From positions 18,228,001 to 18,292,000 of the forward strand of contig CM070633.1 of NCBI GenBank assembly GCA_036346255.1: 64,000 nucleotides of DNA. The letters are read 5' to 3'. Source of the DNA: Ampelocalamus luodianensis (lineage: Eukaryota; Streptophyta; Magnoliopsida; Poales; Poaceae). Both the position numbers and the translations under genes were made by a program. The notes under the pieces are model-generated. The model was given only the letters and a program-made list of their open reading frames with translations. It had not been told where the DNA came from and searched no databases. Positions 22,402 through 32,047 of the stretch are shown here, piece by piece (position 1 is the stretch's first letter; every line of letters starts with the position of its first letter).

Positions 22402-23909
22402 TGTAACACCCCAGCCTGACAAAGGCCTAGAATGCTACTAAATTAAAATAATTTAGACAATTTAACTTAAAATTCCTTACAAAATTTCGACAGAACCTCA
22501 TTTGTATAGTTACCTATACCGGAGGTTCCAACTAACAGATATAGCATGAATAAGTATTCCAACTTGCAATTTGATTAAGATAAAATCAAAACTGGCTATT
22601 CGTTACTATAACATCCATAGCAACTAAACATCTAGGATTGTAGATCAAGAGCATCCAAAAAAACATCTATCCGTTTATTACAGTTTACTCCAAGCACAAC
22701 AATAATCATAAAGTGTACTTTAAGTAATTCATTCAACTACTAATTAATTTTTCTTTTGCATTCCATTGTGGATAGATCGTGCGATAGTGCAACAAGGCAA
22801 ATCCTTCTTTTCCCCCATGCATGCCGATCTCGTAAGGGTACCTAAAACATAGCAAACAACAAGAGGTGAGTCGAAAGACTCACCAAATATAATAAATGGC
22901 ATAAACAACATACATAAAAGTAATTCGTCAACCATTATCCATCAAGCTATACACCCAAAAGTATCTCAAACTCATGCTATGCAATATGCTCAAATGCTCT
23001 TTGACTTTCTCTTTCTCTTTTGCGCATTACACCAGTAATGTGAGGTATGCAACCGTCGCTGCGTACCCATGTATGTGCTCGCAAGAACAGGGACCAATTG
23101 CCCAATACTCTGCAAGTATAGGGGATCTCAAGCCCACACTCCACGAATGTAGGGACCTGAAGCCCGTCATCTACATGACGGGGACCTCAAATATGCATTC
23201 CTGATCACCACGTGACCAGGTCTCATGAATGCTCTCACGGTGCACATAAACAATCATAGTTTTGCAGTAATCATGAACAACCTCAACACCATACATGAAT
23301 AACAATCATTCGTATCATAAGTATTCATCATCCATAACGAACATATTACACTATCAACCAAACACTGCTCATATATATCGAATACTAGCATTCACTGTCA
23401 AACAATTCATAATTACTCTACCAAACATAGTACTTGCTAACTTTGAAACATCCATGAATAACACGTAACTCATGTCACTAGAAACCATGAACATTACCAA
23501 TCATACCACCGTAACAATCATGACAACACAAATTCTCATAGTATTTAACAGGCAGTGCTATTCAATAGTTTCAATTATATGCATCATTATACTTGCCTTA
23601 ACCGCAAGAGAACGAGGGACGTGCAGAAGGTACTGCCCCCGGGATCAATCCACCATCTGAATACATTTATAAGGCACACTAAGACAATCATACTGGACCA
23701 AAAGCATAAATAATAGCATAACCGAACTCGCTATAGTCTCAAGCGCATTCCCAATCCCAACTCCTATAGATCGATCTTTCCCCTCTGTGGACAGCCAACT
23801 TCTAAAATTTGCATCTTTTAGCACCGGAGTCCAAATGAGGTGTTCTTAGACTTCATTGAAAGGTTATCAATTTCCCTAACTAAACCTAGTTGGTGGACAG
23901 CTCAAATTC
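22402..23909 (-). repeat. LTR N, 3' part (interrupted)
   Basis: Minus-strand LTR ending GCTGGGGTGTTACA at 22402 on the plus strand, with the hairpin array at 23022-23220. It is split at 23909 by solo LTR E and resumes at 26097. It is related to E and G. No PBS flanks the 22402 end; the flank is element H sequence ending TTATG, so this is the outer end of a 3' LTR or a solo LTR. Confidence 0.8.
23022..23220 (-). other. Hairpin array in LTR N
   Basis: Plus-strand stems include GCATTAC/GTAATGT, CCCACACTC with GAATGTAGG (one unpaired change), CCCGTCAT/ATGACGGG and GGTCAC-type TGATCACCACGTGACCA. The order matches G. Several stems are partly decayed, which suits an older LTR. Confidence 0.7.
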
Positions 23910-26096
23910 TGTAATACCCCAAATATATTCGAGAGAGAAGAAATAAATTAGAGACAAGGACCAATTAGAAAAGTATTTTTAACAGGAGATTAGAGGGGGA
24001 TTTACGCATAATTTCGACAACTTGGGCTATGGGCTTCCAGCCCACAGCATTTAGGCCCATGAGGGGCTAGCTACTAATAAAAAGAGGAAGGAAACCCTAG
24101 AAGTGGTACTGTAGCATGGTGTGCTACAGTACCCGTCGCTGCTACAGTACCGTGAACAGTAGCCACCCCAATTGGAGGAAGAAGACGATTACCCGGGAGA
24201 TCGATTGGCCAAGAAGAAGGAGATCGCTGGAGGTGCCCGGCTGTTGGAGGAGGAAGAAGGTGAGGGGAACAGGACCATCTTTGGGGGGAGAGTTCGCTGG
24301 TGGGTGCTCATCGTGCCCGGCAATTGGTTCTTCAAGGGTAACCTCGTTTTCCCCTTGTTTAGATGTTTTAGCGCTTAATTGTTCTATGTCGGTAATTCTG
24401 TCGCCTAAGGACAGATCGTGTTAGAGGAATATTTTGATATAGTTAAGTGCGGATTCAGTCTCGGACGTCTCCTAGGAAGTTGTAGAGGACGTCAATAGCT
24501 TTCAATGAAGTGCTAGAACGTACTTTTTGGACCTCTGTAGCAAAAGTTATGAATTTAATGGTGCGGCTGTTCTACAACCCTGTCAGTTTCTGGACAGGTT
24601 TTAGTAATCTGACTTTTTAGATCAGGTAAAGATAGAATTAGAGGATCTCAGTATACCAAAAGTTGTAGATAATTGTCGTAGCTTTCAGGGAAGCACAAGA
24701 ACGGGAAATTTGGATGAACGAGCTGAAAGTTATGATAGTTTTAGTGCTCTGTCCAGAAAGTCTGACGTGAAATCGATGTTTTGTTAATCAGCTTAAAAGT
24801 GATTTTAGATGGCCGAATCAGGGAGGCTCACCAACTAGGTTTAGTTGGAAAATTTGATCACGTTTCAATGAAGTCCAAGAACACGTTATTTGGACCACTG
24901 TACGGAAAGATATGAATTTTAGAACTTGACTGTTCACAGAGGGCAGTTCAGTACTTAGGAAAGTAGGGTCGGGATCACGTTGCAATCTGCTACTTGATGT
25001 GTTTGCTTATATAATTCATGTTTTTCGTTGTTGTGGTCTTAGTTTATATTCTTAATGTGTTAGGTGGGGGATTGGTACCGGAGGCAGCACCGTCTTCACG
25101 TCCTTTATTCTCACGCGGTTAAGACAAGTGCATTGTTTGATTCGTGGTTGTGATTGATCGGTCATGTTTGGGTGTTTTTTCGATATGTGATAGCATAGTG
25201 AGATTGTTGGCATGATGTTGGTTTCAGATTGGTGGATGCTCCAAATATGTTTATGCTCTATTGTCGTATGATGTTATCGTCTTGTGGTAATTTGATGATG
25301 ATTAAATTATGAGCATGTGCATATTGAGATCATATTGAGGCTTGGTCACGTGGTGACCAAGTATGTTTTTCTTTGAGATCCCCAACATGAATGTGATGGG
25401 CCTGAGATCCCCACACTCGTGGAGTGTGGGCTTGAGGTCCCCATTACTTGCGGAGTAATGGGCAATTGGTCCCTGTGCTTGCGAGCACAGGCATGGGTAT
25501 GCGGCGACGGTTGCATACTTTGCATTACCGGTAAAATGCAAAAATAGATAAAGAGAAAGGATCCTTGAGCATTGCATTTGCATGTGAGATGTTCTATTGT
25601 TGCATTTCTAGCTTTGGATACTGATGTTATAATTGTTAATATGTACTTGCTGAGTCTATGGGCTCACTCTTGCTTTTATTGTTGTTTTAGGTACTCGATC
25701 CAAGAACGACATGCATGGGGGAAAATAGATTGATAGTCAGACACTCACATCATGAACCAAATAAAGATGAATAAACTTCAGACTGTGTTTCCTATTACTG
25801 GGCGAGTTGCTCAAAGATTTATTATGTTTTGTCTCATGCAATGGGTTAAGTGTAATAATGATGAGAAGTGGAACTTTATACTTCTCTAGTTATGTTAGAC
25901 ACTTAGCATGATTTGATTATCTATTGAGGATTAAAGTTGATGGCTTGATTATTTGTGATTTACTTGTCTGTTGGAATCCCCATGTAATTGATTTTACAGG
26001 GGAGGTTCCGCCGAAATTTATTAAAATTGCCTTGGTTAGAGTTATTTAAGGTTAGTTCGGTAGCATTTCAGGCTCATGTCGGGCTGGGGTGTTACA
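23910..26096 (+). mobile_element. Solo LTR E (2187 bp) with TSD AATTC
   Basis: A single complete LTR starting TGTAATACCCC and ending GGGGTGTTACA, flanked by AATTC on both sides (23905-23909 and 26097-26101). No PBS or internal sequence follows, so this is a solo LTR left by recombination between two LTRs. It contains TGCTACAGTA repeats (24107-24165), AAAAGTTATG units (about 24540-24910) and a well-preserved hairpin array (25341-25542). Near its end a CCCC/GGGG hairpin lies at 25975-26007. It is inserted in LTR N. Confidence 0.92.
25341..25542 (+). other. Hairpin array in solo LTR E
   Basis: Well-preserved example: CTTGGTCAC/GTGACCAAG with 3-nt loop, CCCACACTC/GAGTGTGGG, CCCATTACT/AGTAATGGG, CCTGTGCT/AGCACAGG, GTATGC with GCATAC around GACGG, and TTTGCATT/AATGCAAA. 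Compared with B, the second stem has C:G instead of T:A at one pair and the third stem differs at two or more pairs, all compensated. Confidence 0.85.
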
Positions 26097-26680
26097 AATT
26101 CTGTTTGTAAATGACCCTAATAGATCAATGAACAACATCTGTCCAGATCTGTCTAACACATCTGGACAGCAGCACGGTAACGGACATAACTTTTGATTGG
26201 CTAAACCAAAATTAGTGTTCTTTAACAATATGAAAAGCTAAGAACAAAACCTACCAAAGTCTAGTTGGGAAAAATTTCAGATTTTGCCTCGAACAAAATT
26301 TGGCCCACAGCTCAAATCAGTTGGCAGGATTAACAGACAGAAATATCGGCTGAAATAAAATATCCATAACGTTTGTTCTACAACTCCAAATTGGATGTTC
26401 TTTATCAATCTAGAAAGGTTATAACCTTCTCTACAATAACCTAGTTGAGTGAAAACCCTGAATCGTCCATTATCATAATCGTATTTTAGGAGACAACTTA
26501 ATAGGTAGTTCTCGTCAGAATTCTGGACAGCAGATACTAAAATGATCATAACATTTGATCCGTAGTTCGGAATCAAGTGTTCTTGGTGGCCACTGAAAGC
26601 TAAGAACATTATCTAAATATCTCTAGGAGATGAAAACTGCTGGTTCGGCCTGTGCCCTCAAGGCACAGGGATAAAAAAAA
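26097..26680 (-). repeat. LTR N, 5'-ward part, truncated
   Basis: Continues the LTR interrupted at 23909, beginning with the second AATTC. It has CATAACTTTTGA repeat units (for example 26190 and 26548) and then breaks between about 26660 and 26700, where pol sequence of element I begins. The LTR start (TGTAATA) is missing, so this is a rearrangement junction and not an insertion edge. Confidence 0.7.
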
Positions 26681-26699
26681 ACTAACATACAACAACACT

Positions 26700-29205
26700 A
26701 CGGAATAATCTCAACCATCTTTATCATCAAGTTCGGATTTGACCGGAGGATATTCCCAAGACGGCTTTCTCTACTCGATATGGCTTGTACGAGTATACCG
26801 TCATGTCATTCGGCTTAACCAATGCTCCTGCCTTGTTCATGAATCTCATGAATTCGGTGTTTATGGAGTATTTGGATAAGTTTGTGGTGGTCTTCATCGA
26901 TGATATTCTTATCTACTCCAAGAGCGATGAGGAACACGCCGGGCATCTGAGGCTTGTGTTGGGCAAACTTCGTGAGCACCAGCTGTATGCGAAGTTCAGC
27001 AAGTGCGCATTCTGGTTGAAGGAAGTGGCCTTCTTAGGCCATGTTCTTTCAGCAGGAGGCGTAGCTGTGGATCCTAGCAAGATCAGTGATGTGCTTTCCT
27101 GGAGTCAGCCCGCTTCGGTCGCCGAAGTCCGGAGTTTTCTTGGTTTAGCGGGATATTATCGTCGCTTTATCGAGAACTTCTCCAAGATAGCAAAGCCAAT
27201 GACGGAGTTTCTCAAGAAGGACAGGAAGTTCTCGTGGTCTGCCGATTGCGAGGAAAGTTTCCAAGTACTCAAGAAGCGGTTGACCACCGCTCCCGTTCTT
27301 GTTCTTCCCGATGTCCATCGAAGCTTCGATATCTTCTACGACGCTTCTCGTCGGGGCCTCAGTTGTGTCCTTATGCAAGAAGACAAGGTAGTGGCCTATG
27401 CATCAAGGCAATTGAGACCTCATGAACTCAACTATCCTACCCATGACTTGGAGCTAGCCGCGGTGATCCATGCACTTAAGATCTGGCGACACTACCTAAT
27501 CGGTAATCGTTGTGAAGTGTATTCGGATCACAAAAGCTTAAAGTATTTGTTTACCCAACCAGATCTGAACCTCAGGCAAAGGAGATGGTTGGAGTTGATC
27601 AAGGACTATGACATGGGTATTCACTACCATCCGGGCAAGGCCAATGTCGTTGCGGATGCGCTTAGTCGCAAAGTGCATTGCAATGCATTGTTGCTCCAAG
27701 AGCCCCAGCCCACCCTTTTGGAGGAGTTTCAGCGTCTCAACTTGGGTTTGGTTGAGCATGGTTCCCTCGCTGCCTTGGTTATACAGCCAACCTTGGTGGA
27801 TCGGATCAAGTCCGCTCAACAGTCGGATGTTGGAGTGAACCGCATCAAGGAAAATGTCAAGAATGGGACAGCCAAGTGCTTCTCCGTAGATGAGCTTGGT
27901 GTTGTGAGGTTCGGGCAATGCCTTGTGGTTCCAAAGGACATGGAGTTGCGGGAGTTGATCCTCCGCGAAGCCCACGATTCCCCGTTATCCATTCATCCCG
28001 GGGCCACTAAGATGTATCATGATCTCCGCTAGAGATTTTGGTGGACCCGAATGAAGAGGGAAGTCGCTAAGTTCGTTGCCGAGTGCGACGTGTGCCGTCG
28101 TGTCAAGGCCGAACATCGCGTCCGGCGGTGCTTGACCCTTGCTGCTCCGTATGGAAGTGGGATTGGTCGGGATGGATTTTATCACCGCCTACCAGTCACC
28201 GAGGGCAATGATGCCATTTGGGTTGTTGTTGATCGATTGACTAAAGTGGCACACTTCCTCCCGATCAAGACCAAGATTCGCACGGTCACCTTGCGGAGCT
28301 CTATATCGCCAGATCGTGAGCTTGCATGGGGTGCCGAAGACGATCATTTCGATCGTGGTTCCATCTTCACTTCGATTCGGCATAGCTTGCAAGAAGCTAT
28401 GGGAACTCGTCTTTCTTTCAGCTCAGCATATCACCCCCAAACTGATGGTCAGACCGAAAGGGTCAACCAAGTTTTAGAGGACATGCTTCGAGCTTGTGTC
28501 CTGTCCTATGGGAAGCATTGGAAGAAGTGCTTGCCATTCGCCGAGTTTGCTTACAACAACAGCTTCCAAGCCAGTCTCGGCATGGCACATTTCGAGGCTT
28601 TATACGGGAGAAAGTGTAGAACCCCGTTGTTTTGGTCTGAGACCGGCGAGAGACCTTTCTTTGGCCTGGACTCGATCGATGAAGCCGAGAGTCAAGTCCA
28701 GCTTGTTCGTGATCGTTTGCGTACGGCCCAATCCAGGCAAAAGAGCTATGCGGATCGCCGTCGTCGTGAGTTGAGCTTTGAGCCCAATGACTTTGTTTAT
28801 CTCAAGGTCTCCCCTTTGAAGGGCCATCAACGTTTCGGCGTCAAAGGCAAGTTAGCTCCTCGATATGTCGGTCCATACCGTGTCATCGAAAAGAAGGGAG
28901 CTGTCGCCTACAAGTTGGATTTGCCTGCTGCACTGGCGGGGGTACATGATGTGTTCCATGTGTCCCAGCTAAAGAAGTGCCTCCGTGTTCCAACCGAGGA
29001 AGCTCCGTTGGCAACTCTTGATGTCCAGGAGGATTTGACCTACCACGAGCATCCTATTCGCATCCTTGAAGAAGCTGAACGAAGAACGAGGAATAAGGCC
29101 ATCAAGTTCCTTAAGGTTCAGTGGTCGAATCATTCTGAGGATGAAGCTACTTGGGAGCGAGAAGATCGTCTCCGTGCAGACTACCCCTCTTTCTTTTCCG
29201 AGTGA
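26700..29205 (+). pseudogene. Element I pol: reverse transcriptase (partial), RNase H, integrase, chromodomain
   Basis: Two same-frame stretches (26785-28032 and 28051-29205) separated by one in-frame TAG at 28030; the frame upstream carries a TGA at 26740. In the first: FIDDILIYSK (residues 37-46, RT catalytic DD) and RNase H with YDAS (D186), DLELAA (E223), SDHKSL (D248) and VADALSR (D291). In the second: integrase zinc-finger cysteines C12 and C15, DRG (D101) and QTDGQTERVN (E136, spacing D-x34-E). The first catalytic Asp lies in a frame-shifted stretch near 28165-28185. Residues about 335-384 look like a chromodomain, as in Tekay/Del chromoviruses. Gag, protease and the RT N-terminus are missing. 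Inactive. Confidence 0.9.
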
Positions 29206-29228
29206 GACAAATCTCGGGACGAGATTTT

Positions 29229-29243
29229 TGTAAGGGGGGGAGG
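29229..29243 (+). other. Polypurine tract of element I
   Basis: GTAAGGGGGGGAGG a few bases before the LTR start TGTAACATCCC at 29247, just downstream of the pol stop. Confidence 0.8.
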
Positions 29244-29246
29244 TTT

Positions 29247-29429
29247 TGTAACATCCCAAATTCTGTACTTGTGTTTCAAATGTAAGAAAATGAGTAGAAT
29301 TTAAAACTTTTTTTTACATCATGTATTTCCTGTGTGTACTAAACAATTATTGTACAAGAGTATGGAAATACAAAGTCACAAGTCTTTTGATCCAAATCTT
29401 GATCCTTCAAAAACGATCTTGTCCAATCT
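29247..29429 (+). repeat. Element I 3' LTR, segment 1
   Basis: Starts TGTAACATCCCAAATTC right after the PPT. It is cut after 183 bp by element J, whose left TSD AATCT is 29425-29429. The same LTR start occurs in reverse at 49802. The LTR resumes at 39281 and again at 42894. Confidence 0.88.
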
Positions 29430-30084
29430 TGTAATATTCCGTGTTTCGTTTAGAGGGAGTTTAATCGGGGAAATTTTGCAAGTTCGTTTTCCGGCTTTTG
29501 GAGTAGTTTCTTGGTTTGGGCCTCCGACCAGGCCACCCTTACCTAGGGGCCGGCCAAAATCCTTCCCCTTGGGCCTGGCCCATGCGCCCCTCCCCTCCAA
29601 CTCCTAACCCTAACCAGCCCCCTTTTTCCCCCCCTTGTGGCCGAACCCTCCCCCTTTCCCCCTTTTGGCCGCCACCCCCCCATCCTCCTCTCTTCCTCCT
29701 CACGTCCTGCCCTAGGAGCTGCCCCCCAACCTCCCTAGTTGCTGGTCCTTGTTGGCTTGCCTCCCCTTCTTGCCTTCGGACCTTTCCCCGCTGCCGGATG
29801 CGCAAGGATTTGAGGAGGACAGCAGGTTGTTTGGGGCAAAAGAGGTGAGAAGGAGGGAGATCGTCTTCTCCGTGATTCGTCTACCTACTCCCTGGTTGCA
29901 GCAAGGGTAACGATGCCGAGTCTCATTGTTTGTTTGTTGGTAGAAGCGATTTGGATTCATAATTGTTTAGGCAGACTCGCTGCGATTAAAAATCTGTTTC
30001 TGTCCAGTATGTTTCGGGCCCTGTTTCATGTTCTTAGGGGCAGAATTTGGGATTCTGGTCTCCTAGAGTTAGCTAGAGGATGCT

Positions 30085-30750
30085 CTTAGCTTTCGGTGGC
30101 CGCCGAGATCACCTCATTCCGACTTTCGAGTCAAAAGTTATGATAGTTTTATTATCTGCTGTCCAGAATCCTGACGGGGATTAGCAGTCTCTGTTTAGAT
30201 TGATTTTTGGCCTAGTTAGAGGGTGATTCAAGGGTCTTGCCCATAACAAATTTTGAAGGTGATATCACTAGCTTTCAGGATTGATAAAGAACACCTCATT
30301 TGGATTTATAGATCAAAAGTTATGCACTTTTCATCGTGACTGTCCAGTTTGAAGGTCTGTCTGTCCAGAGTTGTATGTCAGTTTATATCTTTAATTTTGA
30401 CCCGTGTGCCACTTTTTGTTAAAGGCAAAATTTGAATGTCGTGCCAACTAGGTTATTGTAGGTAGTTCCATAATCTTTTCAGATTGTTAAAGAACACTCA
30501 ATTTGGAGTTGTAGTTTAAAAGTTATGGATGTTTTAGTACTACTGTTTATTATGATCGGACAGTTTCTGTACTGCTATTTCAAACAACTGTTAGCCTTTT
30601 AAATTGGCCAAATTGGTTTACCACGTCAACTAGAGTATTGTAGTTTAGTAAGTTAAGAAGCTACAGAAATTGGATTCACCTCGTTTCGACTCCCAGATCT
30701 TAAGTTATGCCAATTACTGTGCCGCTGTCCAGAATTAAGTTATGACAGAA
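30085..30750 (+). repeat. Four diverged ~180-210 bp repeats inside the J LTR
   Basis: Each unit has the order AGCTTTC-like, AAGAACACCTCATTTGGA-like, (A)AAAGTTATG, and CTGTCCAG with a following CTGACAG-like segment. Unit motifs lie near 30126, 30306, 30520 and 30702. Units differ at many bases, so the duplication is old. The same arrangement is in the LTRs of A, B, D, E, F, G, M and N. Confidence 0.7.
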
Positions 30751-31112
30751 CTGTTGATTTCAGTTTAAGTTTTGTATTAACGACTAGAGTCTTCAGGGAA
30801 GCGGTGTATAGCGTTGATTAGTAGAAATGGGTATTTTTCTGGTGTTCTTATTGAATGTATTTCATTGGTTAGGCGGCGGAGCTTCGAATTTAGGAACGCC
30901 ATCGCTGCCAGCTAACGCGTCTCAACGCGGAAGGCAAGTACTTTGTTAATCGAACTGGTTGTGCATTGTGGTTATTGATATGATCGTGCTGTGATAACTT
31001 TTGTGTAGTATGAAGTGAGATATTCATGTTTCGTATCTTGTGTTGAATTCATGATTAGAAATGATGGTAATGTTAATTCAATAAGTTGTTTCATGCATTC
31101 ATTATCATTTGC

Positions 31113-31285
31113 CGTCCACGGGAGTGGATGAGGAAGACCATCAATTCCAGGATGGTTGAGTAAGACCCATTAATTCCAAGATGGGCAATGTTGGACACCC
31201 GTATGAAACGTTCTTCATACGGGAAATGGATCCCCGCATTTTTGTTAAGATGCGGGCTTGAGTGAACACCGACGGGTGTTCACTG
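31113..31285 (+). other. Hairpin array in element J 5' LTR
   Basis: Six hairpins: TCCAC/GTGGA, ACCATC/GATGGT, CCCAT/ATGGG, CCCGTATGAA/TTCATACGGG, CCCGCAT/ATGCGGG and GTGAACACC/GGTGTTCAC. Linkers are GAGGAAG, GAGTAAG, CAATGTTGGA and similar. It is the second structural subtype of the array, shared with A, D and M. The 3' LTR copy is at 38548-38717. Confidence 0.82.
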
Positions 31286-31614
31286 ACTATACCGGTATAT
31301 GTGTGTGTGCAGTCCATTCCCTTGATTTTTAAGCATTCATTTCATGTCATCATAAGTACTCATTTGTGTTATGGTCAACGTCGAGGCCGAGTAGGTCTTA
31401 TTTGTATTGATAAATGTGTTCTTTATCATTGTACTTGCTGAGTCATGGACTCACCTTGCTTTGTTTATCTATTTCTAGGTGATCGATGATGAGTTTCTCT
31501 TGGGAGGGAGTAGACACACACTACTTGTCTACAACATCAAAATCATGTTCAAGACTAAATTCTAGTTTAATATTTCATTCGTGAATCTTTGAATGTAATA
31601 ATTAAACTATGATT

Positions 31615-31728
31615 GGAGAAGGAAGGATACCTTCTCCACTATGATGTTGATTTATGTCCGCATGTGAACCTTCTTTAATGATTCTCGATATTAAACAACT
31701 TAGAAGGTGAAGGAAGGATACCTTCACC
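31615..31728 (+). other. Twin GGAAGGATA hairpins near the J LTR end
   Basis: Two hairpins 91 bp apart: GGAGAAGG/CCTTCTCC at 31615-31637 and GGTGAAGG/CCTTCACC at 31706-31728, both around an AAGGATA centre. The two stems differ at one pair (A:T against T:A), compensated. The same pair occurs in A, D, L, M and the J 3' LTR. Confidence 0.82.
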
Positions 31729-31846
31729 ATATCTTGTTTATATTATTGTCGATTGGTTGATATATTTATCTCATATTCTTCCGCAATGTGTAGATTGTTA
31801 GATTAATTAGGTGGCATCATGGCTTCCGTTTGGCGTGGTGTTACGG

Positions 31847-31862
31847 TTGGTATCGAGCGGGC
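31847..31862 (+). other. Primer-binding site of element J
   Basis: TTGGTATCGAGCGGGC just after the 5' LTR. It is tRNA-iMet type with the recurrent missing A at the CAG. Confidence 0.88.
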
Positions 31863-32047
31863 TTTAGGTCCGTGGTTAAAATAAAATTATTAAATTGACA
31901 CCTGTGTACGATAGGATGGGTTGGGTGATTCATTGTTTCCGCAATTTCATTGTTATGCTTTATTTGTTGTGTAATTGTTGCTTAGTTCCGTGCTTCTTAC
32001 AGGCGTTAAGTTAAGTGTTTAGTTTTGTTCGGTTGTGGTGTTCTTAG

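Larger units (their letters stand above)
29430..31845 (+). repeat. Element J 5' LTR
   Basis: Starts TGTAATATTCC and ends GTGTTACG, where the 3' copy has GTGTTACA. Parts in order: GC-rich start (29520-29800), diverged repeats of about 180-210 bp with AAAAGTTATG (about 30126, 30306, 30520, 30702), hairpin array 31113-31285, and twin hairpins 31615-31637 and 31706-31728. Many single-base expansions of homopolymers relative to the 3' LTR lie in the first 500 bp. Confidence 0.93.

Noticed and set aside
29512..29848. Splice-like or coding signals in the J LTR start
   Set aside because: Frames differ between the two LTRs because of homopolymer changes. No conserved protein.
31113..31285. microRNA precursor cluster
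   Set aside because: Stems of 5-10 bp are far too short for plant miRNA precursors.
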